This document shows, in pieces, positions 50,798-59,116 of a stretch of DNA of 64,000 nucleotides (positions within the stretch are counted from its first letter, which is position 1; every line of letters starts with the position of its first letter). The stretch lies in NCBI GenBank assembly GCA_014896315.1, contig JADBKP010000009.1:62001-126000 (forward strand). Direction: 5' to 3'. This stretch comes from Limnochordales bacterium (lineage in GTDB: Bacteria > Bacillota > Limnochordia > Limnochordales > DUMU01). The notes beneath the pieces were generated by a model, which was not told where the DNA came from, made no database searches, and worked only from the letters and a program-made list of their open reading frames with translations. Position numbers and translations under genes: made by a program.

Positions 50798-51508
50798 ATG
50801 GATATGGGTGAGTCGACACCGACACCGCAAGACGGGTATCGTCTGGACTGGCCGGAGGTGCGCCGGGATTGGCCCGTATGGATTCTGCTGCTCGGGTCGT
50901 TTATTGCCGGGCTGTGGGCATACCCGCACCTTCCTGAACGGGTTCCTATCCACTGGGACGTGCAGGGGCGGCCGGACGGGTGGGGTTCACCATTTTGGGC
51001 GGCCTTTGGCGTCCCGCTGCTCAACCTCGGAGTCTACGTTCTGATGCTTATCTCCCCTTTGATCGACCCTAAACGGGTGAACTACGCCCGATTTGCAGGC
51101 TTTTATCGCGGCCTGCGGTGGCTCATCGTTGCTTTTATGACCGCCGTTTACGCCGCGGCTTTGGCAGCCGGCCTGGGTTATTCGGTAGACATAGCACTGA
51201 TCGTGCCGCTGGCGGTCGGGTTGCTCTGGATATATATCGGTAACTCGTTGGGGCGGGTGCGGTTCAACTATTTCGTCGGGATTCGCACCCCCTGGACTCT
51301 AGCCGACGAGACCGTGTGGCAGCGGACGCACCGCCTCGGAGGCAAGTTGTTTGTGGTCACCGGGCTGTTGACCGTCGGGGCGTTGCCCTTCTCGCGGGCT
51401 GCCTCTTTCTGGTTCTTGCTTTGCGGTTCACTCGTCACTGTGATCGGTACTCTCGTGTACTCGGCGGTGCTATACCTGCGGCGGCCGCGGGAGGAAGGCG
51501 GCGAGTGA
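50798..51508 (+). CDS. sdpI: SdpI-family membrane protein
   Basis: About 236 residues with an N-terminal DUF1648 segment (YPHLPERVPIHWDVQGRPDGW) and six hydrophobic helices ending in the SdpI motif GIRTPWTLADETVWQRTHRLGG (split here as GIRTPWTLADE and TVWQRTHRLGG). In Bacillus subtilis SdpI gives immunity to the SdpC peptide and acts as its signal receptor. No sdpABC genes are in the window, so here the pair may respond to toxins of other strains or to an unrelated signal. Confidence 0.88.
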   Translation: MDMGESTPTPQDGYRLDWPEVRRDWPVWILLLGSFIAGLWAYPHLPERVPIHWDVQGRPDGWGSPFWAAFGVPLLNLGVYVLMLISPLIDPKRVNYARFAGFYRGLRWLIVAFMTAVYAAALAAGLGYSVDIALIVPLAVGLLWIYIGNSLGRVRFNYFVGIRTPWTLADETVWQRTHRLGGKLFVVTGLLTVGALPFSRAASFWFLLCGSLVTVIGTLVYSAVLYLRRPREEGGE

Positions 51509-51657
51509 GATGGCAAGTGAGTTGGCTAGTGGCTGCGTGGCGAGCGGCATGGCGAGCGGCATAACGAGGGATGCAGGTGGGGAAGGGAACCGTCGAGCGT
51601 TTTGAGCACCAAGCATGTGAGTAGGACCAGGCGTCAAGCAAGGAAGGGGCAAATCGT

Positions 51658-53129
51658 ATGTGGACGAAGCGGGGGTCCCGTTGGGAGCTGATCAAGCGCT
51701 GCGCAGCCGTCATGGTGGCGATCGCTGCGCCCATCGCCATCGCCATCGGCATCACCATCGGCATCACCATCACCATCCCGATCGTGGCTGGTGGTACAGG
51801 GGTGGCTTACGCAGAGGAGGCCGCCCAAGCAGTGCTTTCACCAACTGTGGCCGAGGCGGCAGCACGGGCGGCCGAGCTTTTTGCCGCAGGGAAATACCAG
51901 GAGCTCTGGGAGACGGGTGCTCCGGTCCTGCAAGCGGCGATCACCGCCGCCCAGCTGCAGGCCATCGGCGACCAGTTGGGGGAGGTGCAAGCGGTGGGCC
52001 AGCCGCAGGCAGTTCCGGGATACCCCCGGACTGCCGTCGTGGTCTTGACCTATCCAGCGTTCAAGGTTGATCTGGCTCTGACCGTTGACGAAGAGGGTAA
52101 GCTGATTGGCCTGTTTGTGAGGCCGCACGAGGAGCAGCTCCAGCCCGGCTCGGCGGCTTCACCCTCTGGTGATGCTGCTGATGCTGCTGATGCCGAGGAG
52201 AGCTGGGAGGCCCCATCCTACGTCATCCCCGGAACGTTTGCTGAGCACACGACCAAATTTGGTACACCCGGATGGGAGCTAGGAGGGACGTTTACCTATC
52301 CGACGGACCGGGCGGAGTATCCGGCCATTGTGCTGGTGCACGGCTCCGGACCTAACGATCGGGATGAGACGATCGGTCCCAACCGTATCTTCCGGGATCT
52401 GGCCTGGGGCCTGGCAAGCCGCGGGATCGCTGTCTTTCGCTACGACAAGCGGACGTACGTGCATGGCGGGAAGATGGCTCCGGCCGATGTCACGCCGTAT
52501 AGCGAAGTGATCGACGACGCGCGGGCGGCCATCGCCTGGGTCAAGCAGCAACCGGGTGTGAGCCGTGTTTACCTGGTTGGCCATAGCTTGGGTGCACAGC
52601 TCGCGCCGGCCATCGCTGATGGGCTGCCCGCTGGCACGCTGGCGGGATTGGTGCTGCTCGCCGCTCCCGCCCGACCCCTCGAGGAACTGTTCGTCTACCA
52701 GGTGCAATACCTCGCCCAGATCGACGGTACTGTGACCGACGACGAGAAGCAGGCGATTTCCCAGTTGGAGATGGCGGTGCAGGCGCTCACAGCCGGGCAA
52801 CTCCGGCAGATGCTGACTTTTTGGGCGCACCAGTTCACTACTGGTTAAAGTTGCGTGAACTCGCCCCGGTGCCGATTGCCCGCCGGTTGGAGCTTCCCCT
52901 GCTGCTCGTGCAGGGCGGGCGTGACTACCAGGTTCCGACCGCAGAGTTCGAAGAGTGGAAGAAGGAACTGGGCGGGAGAGACAACGTCGACTTCGAGTTG
53001 TTTCCCGATCTCAATCATCTCCTCATATCTGGCTCGGGACCTTCGACTCCGCAGGAGTATGAGAAGCCTGGACATGTTGCAGAAGAGGTGATCGAAGCTA
53101 TCGCCCGTTTCGTCGGGAAGTCGGAGTAG
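51658..53129 (+). pseudogene. Secreted alpha/beta hydrolase with DUF3887-like domain, one frameshift
   Basis: The frame from 51658 stops at 52848, but adding one T to the T5 run at 52818-52822 joins it to a frame ending at 53129, giving about 490 residues. A signal made of repeated Ile/Ala/Thr pairs (IAIAIGITIGITITIPI) precedes a DUF3887-like part (about 50-160) and then a hydrolase: VLVHGSGPNDRDE, YLVGHSLGAQ with the nucleophile Ser, and after the shift LLLVQGGRDYQV and DLNHLL with candidate Asp and His. The triad is complete only in the joined protein, so either the gene is broken or the sequence has an indel. Confidence 0.75.
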
Positions 53130-53130
53130 G

Positions 53131-53552
53131 GTGGGTCCGAACTGCGGCGCAGACCAGTACACGACACTACAAGAGATGGGGGTGGCCAGATCGCAAAGCC
53201 TGGGGAGTCAGGGGCGTCCGGCGAGATTGTCGGGTTCGCGGTCGGAGGGCCGGAGCGGGACGGTGACCCGGTCTACAAGGGGGAACTCTATGCGATCTAC
53301 CTGTTGCAAGGTTACCAGCGCCAGGGGTTGGGTCGACGCCTGGTCGCGGCCGTTGCGCAAGAACTCGTCCGCCGCGATCTCTGCTCCATGCTCGTCTGGG
53401 TCCTGGTCGACAACCCCGCCTGCGGTTTTTACGAGGCGCTTGGTGGCCGCCGGCTGCGTTCCCGGCCCATCACCATCGGTCCGGCGACCCTCGAGGAAGT
53501 GGCCTATGGTTGGCCCGATCTGCGGGCGGTGCGCTTCGCCGATTGGCCCTGA
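53131..53552 (+). pseudogene. 5'-truncated GNAT acetyltransferase
   Basis: A frame open from the stop of the hydrolase to 53552 encodes the C-terminal two thirds of a GNAT domain: EIVGFAVGGPERDG, GELYAIYLLQGYQRQGLGRRL (the acetyl-CoA loop QGLGRR is intact) and NPACGFYEALGG. The usual first strand and helix are missing and there is no ATG, GTG or TTG with a ribosome site before the acetyl-CoA loop, so this looks like a decayed gene. The 3' end overlaps the SASP gene on the other strand by 49 bases. Confidence 0.6.
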
Positions 53553-53848
53553 TCCTCTGCGATCACTTCCTTGCCCTGCTCGATCAGTTCTCTCACCATC
53601 TGGCCGCCGATTTTGCCGGCCTCCCGGACCGTGAGTTCATCGGGGTTTTGGAGATCGTCGTCGAGTCCGAGACGCTCGGCAACCTCCCATTTGAGTGCAT
53701 CCAGAGCGTCCTCTTGAGCGCTCGCACTGGCCCCGGCCTTGCGAACGCTCTCCCTCACCTTCCGTACTCCCGCCGCACCAGCAGCGGGCCCGTCGACACC
53801 AGGGTCGGGTGTGTTTCTGGTTGGCTCTTGATCGGCACCTGCCACCAT
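53504..53848 (-). CDS. Alpha/beta-type small acid-soluble spore protein
   Basis: Residues 48-95 match the alpha/beta SASP family that coats spore DNA and changes its UV chemistry: ALDALKWEVAERLGLD, including the GPR protease site region around Glu55, and ELTVREAGKIGGQMVRELIE. The N-terminal 45 residues (Pro/Gly/Ala-rich, then RKVRESVRKAG) and a basic tail make it longer (114 residues) than the usual 60-90. ATG 53848 follows GGAGGGGAGTT. The known partner of UV-altered DNA, SplB, is coded elsewhere in the window. I found no clear sigma-G promoter. Confidence 0.85.
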   Translation of the reverse strand: MVAGADQEPTRNTPDPGVDGPAAGAAGVRKVRESVRKAGASASAQEDALDALKWEVAERLGLDDDLQNPDELTVREAGKIGGQMVRELIEQGKEVIAEDQGQSAKRTARRSGQP

Positions 53849-54043
53849 AACTCCCCTCCAGGTGTGATGCTGTAAGCATATTGTCAGCATTAGTTTGACT
53901 GGCGTCCGGGGATGGGATTCCAGCAAATGGTGGATTGGCAGGGGAGATTTGCTCATAGTTGACAAGAGCTGGCCGGCATGGAGGAAGGTGCGCGGCTTTG
54001 GGCAAATAAACAGTAGAGACTCTCAAGGAAGGAGGTGGATCGG

Positions 54044-54229
54044 TTGGCCAAGTCCATCGACCCGGTCTGCAAGATGGAGGTAGATCCGGCGACAGCGCCG
54101 GCCAGGAGCGAATACAAAGGGCAAACCTACTACTTCTGCGCGCCCGGCTGCAAGCGGGAGTTCGACAAGAACCCCGAGAAGTATGTGGGAGCGGGCGCCG
54201 GTCAGGGCAGCCACGGTCAGGCTCACTGA
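54044..54229 (+). CDS. YHS-domain metal-binding protein
   Basis: TTG 54044 lies nine bases after AAGGAGG; GTG 54035 is within that site and less likely. The 61 residues are a complete YHS domain: DPVCKMEVDP with Cys9, YKGQTYYFCAPGCKREF with Cys32 and Cys36, and DKNPEKYV, followed by a Gly/His tail. YHS domains bind copper or other metals and often sit on metal ATPases or stand alone as here. No metal transporter of that type is adjacent. Confidence 0.8.
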   Translation: MAKSIDPVCKMEVDPATAPARSEYKGQTYYFCAPGCKREFDKNPEKYVGAGAGQGSHGQAH

Positions 54230-54375
54230 GAACAACCTGCTAGCTCGTACTACATGCCCGGTGCCGAACTGGTGCTGCCGGTCCGTGTGCTCACATATCA
54301 GCAGGTCTGGGCTCGGTCGTGCATTCCCTCGACAGCAGGTAGCGAGCTGTCCGGCTCCGACCGAGCCCTGCAGGC

Positions 54376-54684
54376 TTACTCCACATCGACCCAGACATAG
54401 CCGTCCTCCACCTTAGTGGGGAAGGTGGCGATGCCGGTGATGGCCGGCAGCGAGAGCGCCCGGCCGCTGGTAATGTCAAACCTTGCTCCATGGCGGGGGC
54501 AGACCACGACCTTGCCCTCGAGCCGTCCCTCTGCCAGCGATGCCTCGGCGTGAGAGCAGGTATCTTCCGTGGCATACACCTGGCCGTCCACCAGGAAAAG
54601 CGCAACCGGCAGGCCGTCCACCACGACCCGCCGTCCGCGCCCGTCCTGCAGTTCAGCAAAGGGAACTGTCTTGAACCATGCCAT
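54376..54684 (-). CDS. Rieske-type [2Fe-2S] ferredoxin
   Basis: ATG 54684 has GAGGAGG upstream. The 102-residue product is a single Rieske domain: Cys43 and His45 in TCSHAEASL, Cys62 and His65 in VCPRHGARFD, and the family's SGRALSLPA. Such small proteins are related to NirD and to ferredoxin components of dioxygenases and pass electrons to a partner oxygenase or reductase. No such partner is in the window. Confidence 0.85.
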   Translation of the reverse strand: MAWFKTVPFAELQDGRGRRVVVDGLPVALFLVDGQVYATEDTCSHAEASLAEGRLEGKVVVCPRHGARFDITSGRALSLPAITGIATFPTKVEDGYVWVDVE

Positions 54685-54710
54685 GCAAGTCCTCCTCACC
54701 CATCAAGCAC

Positions 54711-55205
54711 TCACTTGCGCCGGTGATGATCCAGCAAGAACTCGTAGACAGGCGCGGGAACAAACTGCCGTACAACCTCTTCCCAGCCTTCCGGCCCGAT
54801 CAGCCCCCGCACAAAGCTGGAACTGATCTCCGACATCTCCCGCGGGGGCATGAGAAAGACGGTCACCACCTCCGGGGCCAGGTCGGCGTTGATGTTGCGC
54901 ATCGCCCGTTCATAGGCGTAGTCGCCCTCGTTGCGGATGCCGCGCAGGATGTAGCGGGCGCCCACCTCGCGAGCGTAGTCGACCAGGAACCGGTTCTGAA
55001 AACTGCTCACTCTTACATTGGGGAATTTTGCCGTGCAACGGCGCAGCAGTTCGGCACGATCAGAGAGGCTGTAGTAGCCCCGCTTTTCTGGATTGGTTCC
55101 GATGGCTACGATCAGTTGATCAAACAGGGCTGCGCCCTGCTCGATCATCCACATATGCCCGTTGGTGACCGGGTCGAAACTCCCGGCATATACACAGATG
55201 CGCAC
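54711..55205 (-). CDS. coaD: Phosphopantetheine adenylyltransferase
   Basis: CoaD transfers AMP from ATP to 4'-phosphopantetheine, the step before the last in CoA synthesis. The 164-residue length and the motifs are standard: GSFDPVTNGH with the T/HXGH nucleotide site (14-17), GTNPEKRGYYS, ARYILRGIRNEGDYAYE and ISSSFVRGLI. GTG 55205 follows AAGGAGTAAGCGA. It is transcribed between the Rieske and DUF362 genes on the same strand. Confidence 0.94.
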   Translation of the reverse strand: MRICVYAGSFDPVTNGHMWMIEQGAALFDQLIVAIGTNPEKRGYYSLSDRAELLRRCTAKFPNVRVSSFQNRFLVDYAREVGARYILRGIRNEGDYAYERAMRNINADLAPEVVTVFLMPPREMSEISSSFVRGLIGPEGWEEVVRQFVPAPVYEFLLDHHRRK

Positions 55206-55258
55206 TCGCTTACTCCTTCTACGTGACAGTCTTGAACGGGCCGCCGGGCCGCATCCGG

Positions 55259-56434
55259 CTATGCGTTGCTTGCGGCGGCGGCCTCGACTCTTTCTTCGGC
55301 CGTGACGGTCTCTACATCTATTAACTCGTAGCGTCTTGTACCGATTCCCAGCTTCTCAGCCTCTATGACCTGCAAGTACGGGTCTTTGACCCGGCCGAGA
55401 ATCCGCTGGAAGGGATGCCCTTCCGGCTCCAGGACGAACTCTTCCGGAACCATGTCTTCCAGGATCTCCTCCCTAGCGATCAGGTCCAGGGAGGCGGTGT
55501 CGATGGCCACCGGATCACGGGAAACCAGCACGCCGATGTCTCGCAGAAAAGCCGGCATGGTGTAGGGATGGCAATCGCACCAGGGCGTGATGTGAAGAAG
55601 GAAGTTCACAAACAGCATGTTCTCCCGCGGGAAGGTGGACAACACCGCCCGGGCGGCGTGCGCCATGCCAACCTGGAAGACGCCGAACATCTCCTCCGGT
55701 TTGAGCTGGAGTGCCCCGTGGGGGCAGGCCGGCTCGCATTTCCTGCAGTAGGTGCAGGAGTGGACGTCGATATGGAGCTCATCTTTGTTCTGGCCGGACC
55801 AGTGGATTGCCTCCACCGGGCAGACGTCGAAACAGGCCTGGCAGGGCTGGTGCGGAAGGCAGCGCTCCTTATCCCAGTATTGCACCGTACTGATCAGGTG
55901 GTGGATCGCCGAGCGTGAACGGCCTGCCAGCATACCGATGCCAATGTTTTTCAAGGCGCCGCCCATGCCGGTGCTCCCGTGCCCTTTTACGTGGGAGAGG
56001 CAGACCAGCGCCTCGGCGTCTTCGATCTCTCCGGAGACCCAGACTTCCTTCAAGCGGGAATCATCCACCTCGTGGCGGTAGGCGTAACGTTCAAGCGAGC
56101 CACCAGAGGGCACGATCGGGCAGCCCAGCGTCTCCGGGGTGTATCCCCTTTTATACCCGTCGAGCGCGCCCCAGGAGTGGACGACAAAGGGGCGGCCGCC
56201 GGCAGCCTTAATCTTGTCGATCACCATTCGGACCAGAGCTGGATGGATGGTGGAGAAGTTCGTCTCTTGCCCCAGGTGAACTTTGACCGCTACCCGCTTA
56301 CCAGCAACCACATCTGCCAGACCCGCGCAGTCGAGGGCCTTCAGCATCTTGAGGGGGTAGCTGTCTTCTTTGCGCATCCGCTTCATTTTGACCGAAGCAA
56401 AGTAGACCCGTGCCACTTCCTTGGCCAAAGCCAC
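55259..56434 (-). CDS. DUF362 domain protein with two [4Fe-4S] ferredoxin motifs
   Basis: GTG 56434 is chosen from GAGGAGG seven bases upstream; the frame continues to 56497. The 391 residues have a DUF362 part (VAVKVHLGQETNFSTIHP, CLSHVKGHGSTGMGGALKNIGIGM in pieces) and, at about 200-250, the clusters CLPHQPCQACFDVCP and CTYCRKCEPACP, each typical of a 4Fe-4S ferredoxin. DUF362 proteins are found in anaerobes, and their reaction is not settled. It could act in electron transfer to a low-potential pathway like that of the activase pair, but no direct link is seen. Confidence 0.82.
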   Translation of the reverse strand: MALAKEVARVYFASVKMKRMRKEDSYPLKMLKALDCAGLADVVAGKRVAVKVHLGQETNFSTIHPALVRMVIDKIKAAGGRPFVVHSWGALDGYKRGYTPETLGCPIVPSGGSLERYAYRHEVDDSRLKEVWVSGEIEDAEALVCLSHVKGHGSTGMGGALKNIGIGMLAGRSRSAIHHLISTVQYWDKERCLPHQPCQACFDVCPVEAIHWSGQNKDELHIDVHSCTYCRKCEPACPHGALQLKPEEMFGVFQVGMAHAARAVLSTFPRENMLFVNFLLHITPWCDCHPYTMPAFLRDIGVLVSRDPVAIDTASLDLIAREEILEDMVPEEFVLEPEGHPFQRILGRVKDPYLQVIEAEKLGIGTRRYELIDVETVTAEERVEAAAASNA

Positions 56435-56553
56435 GGGCACACCTCCTCGAGGTCGCGAGCTGCTAGTGCCAGCCATTACTATATCATGATGGTCCACCCT
56501 CCGTCATTGACAGCCGCAAAATAGCTTTGCTAGCCTGAAAGCCGGGAACTGGG

Positions 56554-56571
56554 TGAGAATGAATATCATTC
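56554..56571. promoter_or_regulatory. Fur-box-like iron operator
   Basis: TGAGAATGAATATCA at 56554-56568 matches the 7-1-7 Fur consensus TGATAATNATTATCA at 12 of 14 fixed bases, and GAATGA-ATA-TCATTC is an exact dyad. It lies about 60 bases before the iron permease gene, between it and the divergent DUF362 gene. Confidence 0.7.
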
Positions 56572-56627
56572 GCGCCCGCATGCGGGCCTGCTGACGGCCA
56601 ACATGCCCGAATATCTGCAGAAAGGGT

Positions 56628-57464
56628 GTGCCCCACGTGGTTTATCCGCTAGTGGTTACTCTGCGCGAGGGTATCGAAGCCGCGCTTGTAATAGGAATCA
56701 TTATCGCTTGCCTCCGCCGCCTGGGAGCCGAGCGTCGGCTGCGGGCGGTCTGGATCGGCATTGTCGGGGGGATTGTGGCCAGTATCGTGGCCGGAGTTTC
56801 CGTCTACTACCTGGCCGGAGAGCTTGAGGGCGTGGCCGAGTATACGTTTGAGGGTATCGCGCTCTGGACGGCTGTGATCGTGCTTACGTACCTTGTTCAC
56901 TGGATGCGGGCAAACAGCCGGCGGATACAGGAGTTCCGTCAACAGGTGGCCGCGGCGGCGCAGGAGGCTTCGCCCTGGCCTCTGGCTCTACTCTCCTTCG
57001 TCGTGATCGTCCGGGAAGGGATTGAGACCGTCCTCTTCCTGGCCGCGGGCACCGTTTCCGGTACTGGCTCGGGTACGTTCTGGCTGGGGGCAGTCCTGGG
57101 ACTGGCGATCGCGGTGGCTCTGGGACTTGCCCTTTACCGGGGCACCGTCCGCCTTAATCTGCAGCTCTTTTTCAACGTCACCACTGCACTCATCATCCTC
57201 TTTGCCGCCGGGATGCTGGCGCACGGGATCAAGGAATTTCAGGAAGCCGGGCTTCTCCCCGGAGGAGGGGCGATTTGGGATCTGTCCGGGTTTCTCGCCG
57301 ACACGACCGGGGTGGGTAGCTTTCTCAGGGCCATTTTCGGGTACGACGACAACCCATCGCTCTTGCAGGCTCTGGCCTATGCTGCCTACATAGTCGTGGT
57401 GGGGCTATACTATTTCCGGTTTACCTTCCGGTTCACCGGAAGGAGTGAAAAATTGACCAGGTGA
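56628..57464 (+). CDS. FTR1-family iron permease
   Basis: A 278-residue membrane protein with seven or so helices and two REGIE iron motifs: REGIEAAL at 13-20 and REGIETVLF at 129-137. FTR1-type permeases carry ferric iron in yeast and ferrous or ferric iron in bacteria (EfeU relatives). The GTG at 56628 and a second GTG nine bases later are both possible behind AAAGGG. The upstream Fur box fits iron-dependent repression. No EfeO or EfeB gene is adjacent, and the SAM-hydrolase gene overlaps its end. Confidence 0.87.
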   Translation: MPHVVYPLVVTLREGIEAALVIGIIIACLRRLGAERRLRAVWIGIVGGIVASIVAGVSVYYLAGELEGVAEYTFEGIALWTAVIVLTYLVHWMRANSRRIQEFRQQVAAAAQEASPWPLALLSFVVIVREGIETVLFLAAGTVSGTGSGTFWLGAVLGLAIAVALGLALYRGTVRLNLQLFFNVTTALIILFAAGMLAHGIKEFQEAGLLPGGGAIWDLSGFLADTTGVGSFLRAIFGYDDNPSLLQALAYAAYIVVVGLYYFRFTFRFTGRSEKLTR

Positions 57465-58522
57465 AAGTGAAGGCGCGGGTGACCGGGATGGCTGGCAATT
57501 CTGGCAGCAGGGCCGGGTTTCAGTTCATCAGCTTCCTCACTGACTTTGGCCTGGAAGCAGAATCGGTGGCTATCTGCAAGGGGGTCATTGCCCGGATCAA
57601 CCCGAGCGCCCGCGTCATCGACATCACCCACGGAATTCCTGCCTTCGATGTGAGGGCCGGGGCGCTGGCCCTGGCCAGTGCGGTGACCTACCTGCCGGTG
57701 GCGGTCCACCTGGCAGTGGTCGACCCGGGGGTTGGCAGCGGGCGGCAGGCGGTAGCGCTCGTGGCTGGTCGGGGCGACGTACTGGTAGGGCCCGACAACG
57801 GCCTGCTCCGGCCCGCTGCTGACGCACTGGGAGGGATAGTTGAGGCCTACCGTGTGGAAAACCGGGAGTATATGCTGCATCCGGTTTCCGCCACCTTCCA
57901 CGCCCGGGACATCTTCGCACCGGCAGCGGCGCATATCAGCCGGGGAGTCGATCCGGCAAAGCTGGGAGCACCTGTGGAGATTGCAGAACTCGTCCCCGCT
58001 CCCTGGCAGGATCGCTGGTTGCCCAAAGAGCAGTGGTTGCCGGCATTGACCGGTACAGGAGGCGAAGGCGCCACTGCGAGCGGCTGCCGCGGTCTGTCGG
58101 AGAGCCCGTGGCAGCGACAGCGGCAGTGGCAGTGGGAAGGCACGATCATTGGTTTCGACCAGTACGGTTCTGCCCGCCTCGACTTGCGGTTGCGACCGGA
58201 GGAAGACCCATGGGGAGTAGTGCGGCAGCAACGCAATCTGTCTATCCGGATGGGCGGCTCAGAGGAGCGGCCTCCGATTGAGCTGCCCTGGGTTCGTACG
58301 TATAGCGACGTGCCGCCCGGCACGCCGTGCTTGCTTGTCGACTCCGACGGCCGCCTGCTGATCGCCGTCAACCAGGGTAGTGCCCGCGAGCAGCTTGGGC
58401 TGAGAGCCGGTCAGCGGCTGGTTATTACCGTTCCGCCTGTACCCCCGATGCTACGCGAGGACCAGAGCGCGACCAAGCACCGCTCCAGCGATGCCGAGTA
58501 CCGCGCCAAAAGCGACATCTAG
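57461..58522 (+). CDS. SAM hydroxide adenosyltransferase (DUF62 family)
   Basis: GTG 57461 overlaps the FTR1 stop as GTGA. The family blocks are FLTDFGLEAESVA near residue 23, RVIDITHGIPAFD, VVDPGVGSGR and GPDNGLL, and FHARDIFAPAAAH, the Asp-rich set that binds adenosyl groups; the enzyme splits SAM to adenosine and methionine with water. About residues 197-225 are an insert with Gln/Arg/Trp pairs (WQRQRQWQWEG) that relatives lack. The last 72 bases overlap the PAP2 gene on the other strand. The link to the iron permease is unexplained. Confidence 0.85.
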   Translation: MKVKARVTGMAGNSGSRAGFQFISFLTDFGLEAESVAICKGVIARINPSARVIDITHGIPAFDVRAGALALASAVTYLPVAVHLAVVDPGVGSGRQAVALVAGRGDVLVGPDNGLLRPAADALGGIVEAYRVENREYMLHPVSATFHARDIFAPAAAHISRGVDPAKLGAPVEIAELVPAPWQDRWLPKEQWLPALTGTGGEGATASGCRGLSESPWQRQRQWQWEGTIIGFDQYGSARLDLRLRPEEDPWGVVRQQRNLSIRMGGSEERPPIELPWVRTYSDVPPGTPCLLVDSDGRLLIAVNQGSAREQLGLRAGQRLVITVPPVPPMLREDQSATKHRSSDAEYRAKSDI

Positions 58523-58975
58523 CGGGTAGTGGTGTCCGAGATACATCCGGGAGATGCCGACAATTATGGCAAGCGACCAGGAAACCAGGGCGATGGGCAG
58601 TCCGCTGGTGCTCAGGATGCCCGCCATGGCAAAGGCAGCGGCGGTATGACCGGAGGGGAAGGAGTAGTCGGTGAGCGGCGCCACGAGCTTCCGGTATCCC
58701 TGAAGGGCGAAATAGGGCCGCGGCCGCTGTACGGTCCGCTTTAGCAGCTGAACCGGCAGATGACTGGTGACCACCGAGATGGCAGTAGCCACAGCCAGGG
58801 TCCGACTGGTGGGGAAAGCCCACAGAGCAGTGCTGATACCCATGCAGCTCCACCAGCTGCCCGCGTGGGTTAAAAGCCTCATCACCCGATCGAGCCACGC
58901 CCGTGCCCAGCGCCGGTGCACCCACCAGAAAAGCGCCTCTTCATGGCGACGAACCGCGACCTTCCACCGCTGCAT
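58451..58975 (-). CDS. PAP2-family membrane phosphatase
   Basis: A 174-residue membrane protein with the three acid-phosphatase motifs KRTVQRPRP, PSGHTAA and SRMYLGHHYPLDV in order and five to six hydrophobic helices. Such enzymes remove phosphate from undecaprenyl pyrophosphate (BcrC-like) or phosphatidic acid and phosphatidylglycerol phosphate. The start at ATG 58975 has no strong ribosome site. It converges with the SAM-hydrolase gene and overlaps it by 72 bases. Confidence 0.87.
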   Translation of the reverse strand: MQRWKVAVRRHEEALFWWVHRRWARAWLDRVMRLLTHAGSWWSCMGISTALWAFPTSRTLAVATAISVVTSHLPVQLLKRTVQRPRPYFALQGYRKLVAPLTDYSFPSGHTAAAFAMAGILSTSGLPIALVSWSLAIIVGISRMYLGHHYPLDVAFGAVLGIAGAVLGRALVLA

Positions 58976-59116
58976 CCCGCTGCAACCCTGCCTCAGAACT
59001 TAGGATGAGAAGACCCGTCCGGAATCATGATAACAGGCCGTTCGCGGTACGCCAATTCTCGTTCGGGCAGGGAATGCCCGGTCGGTGGTTAAGAAATGGT
59101 AAGGGAGGTGAAAGTC

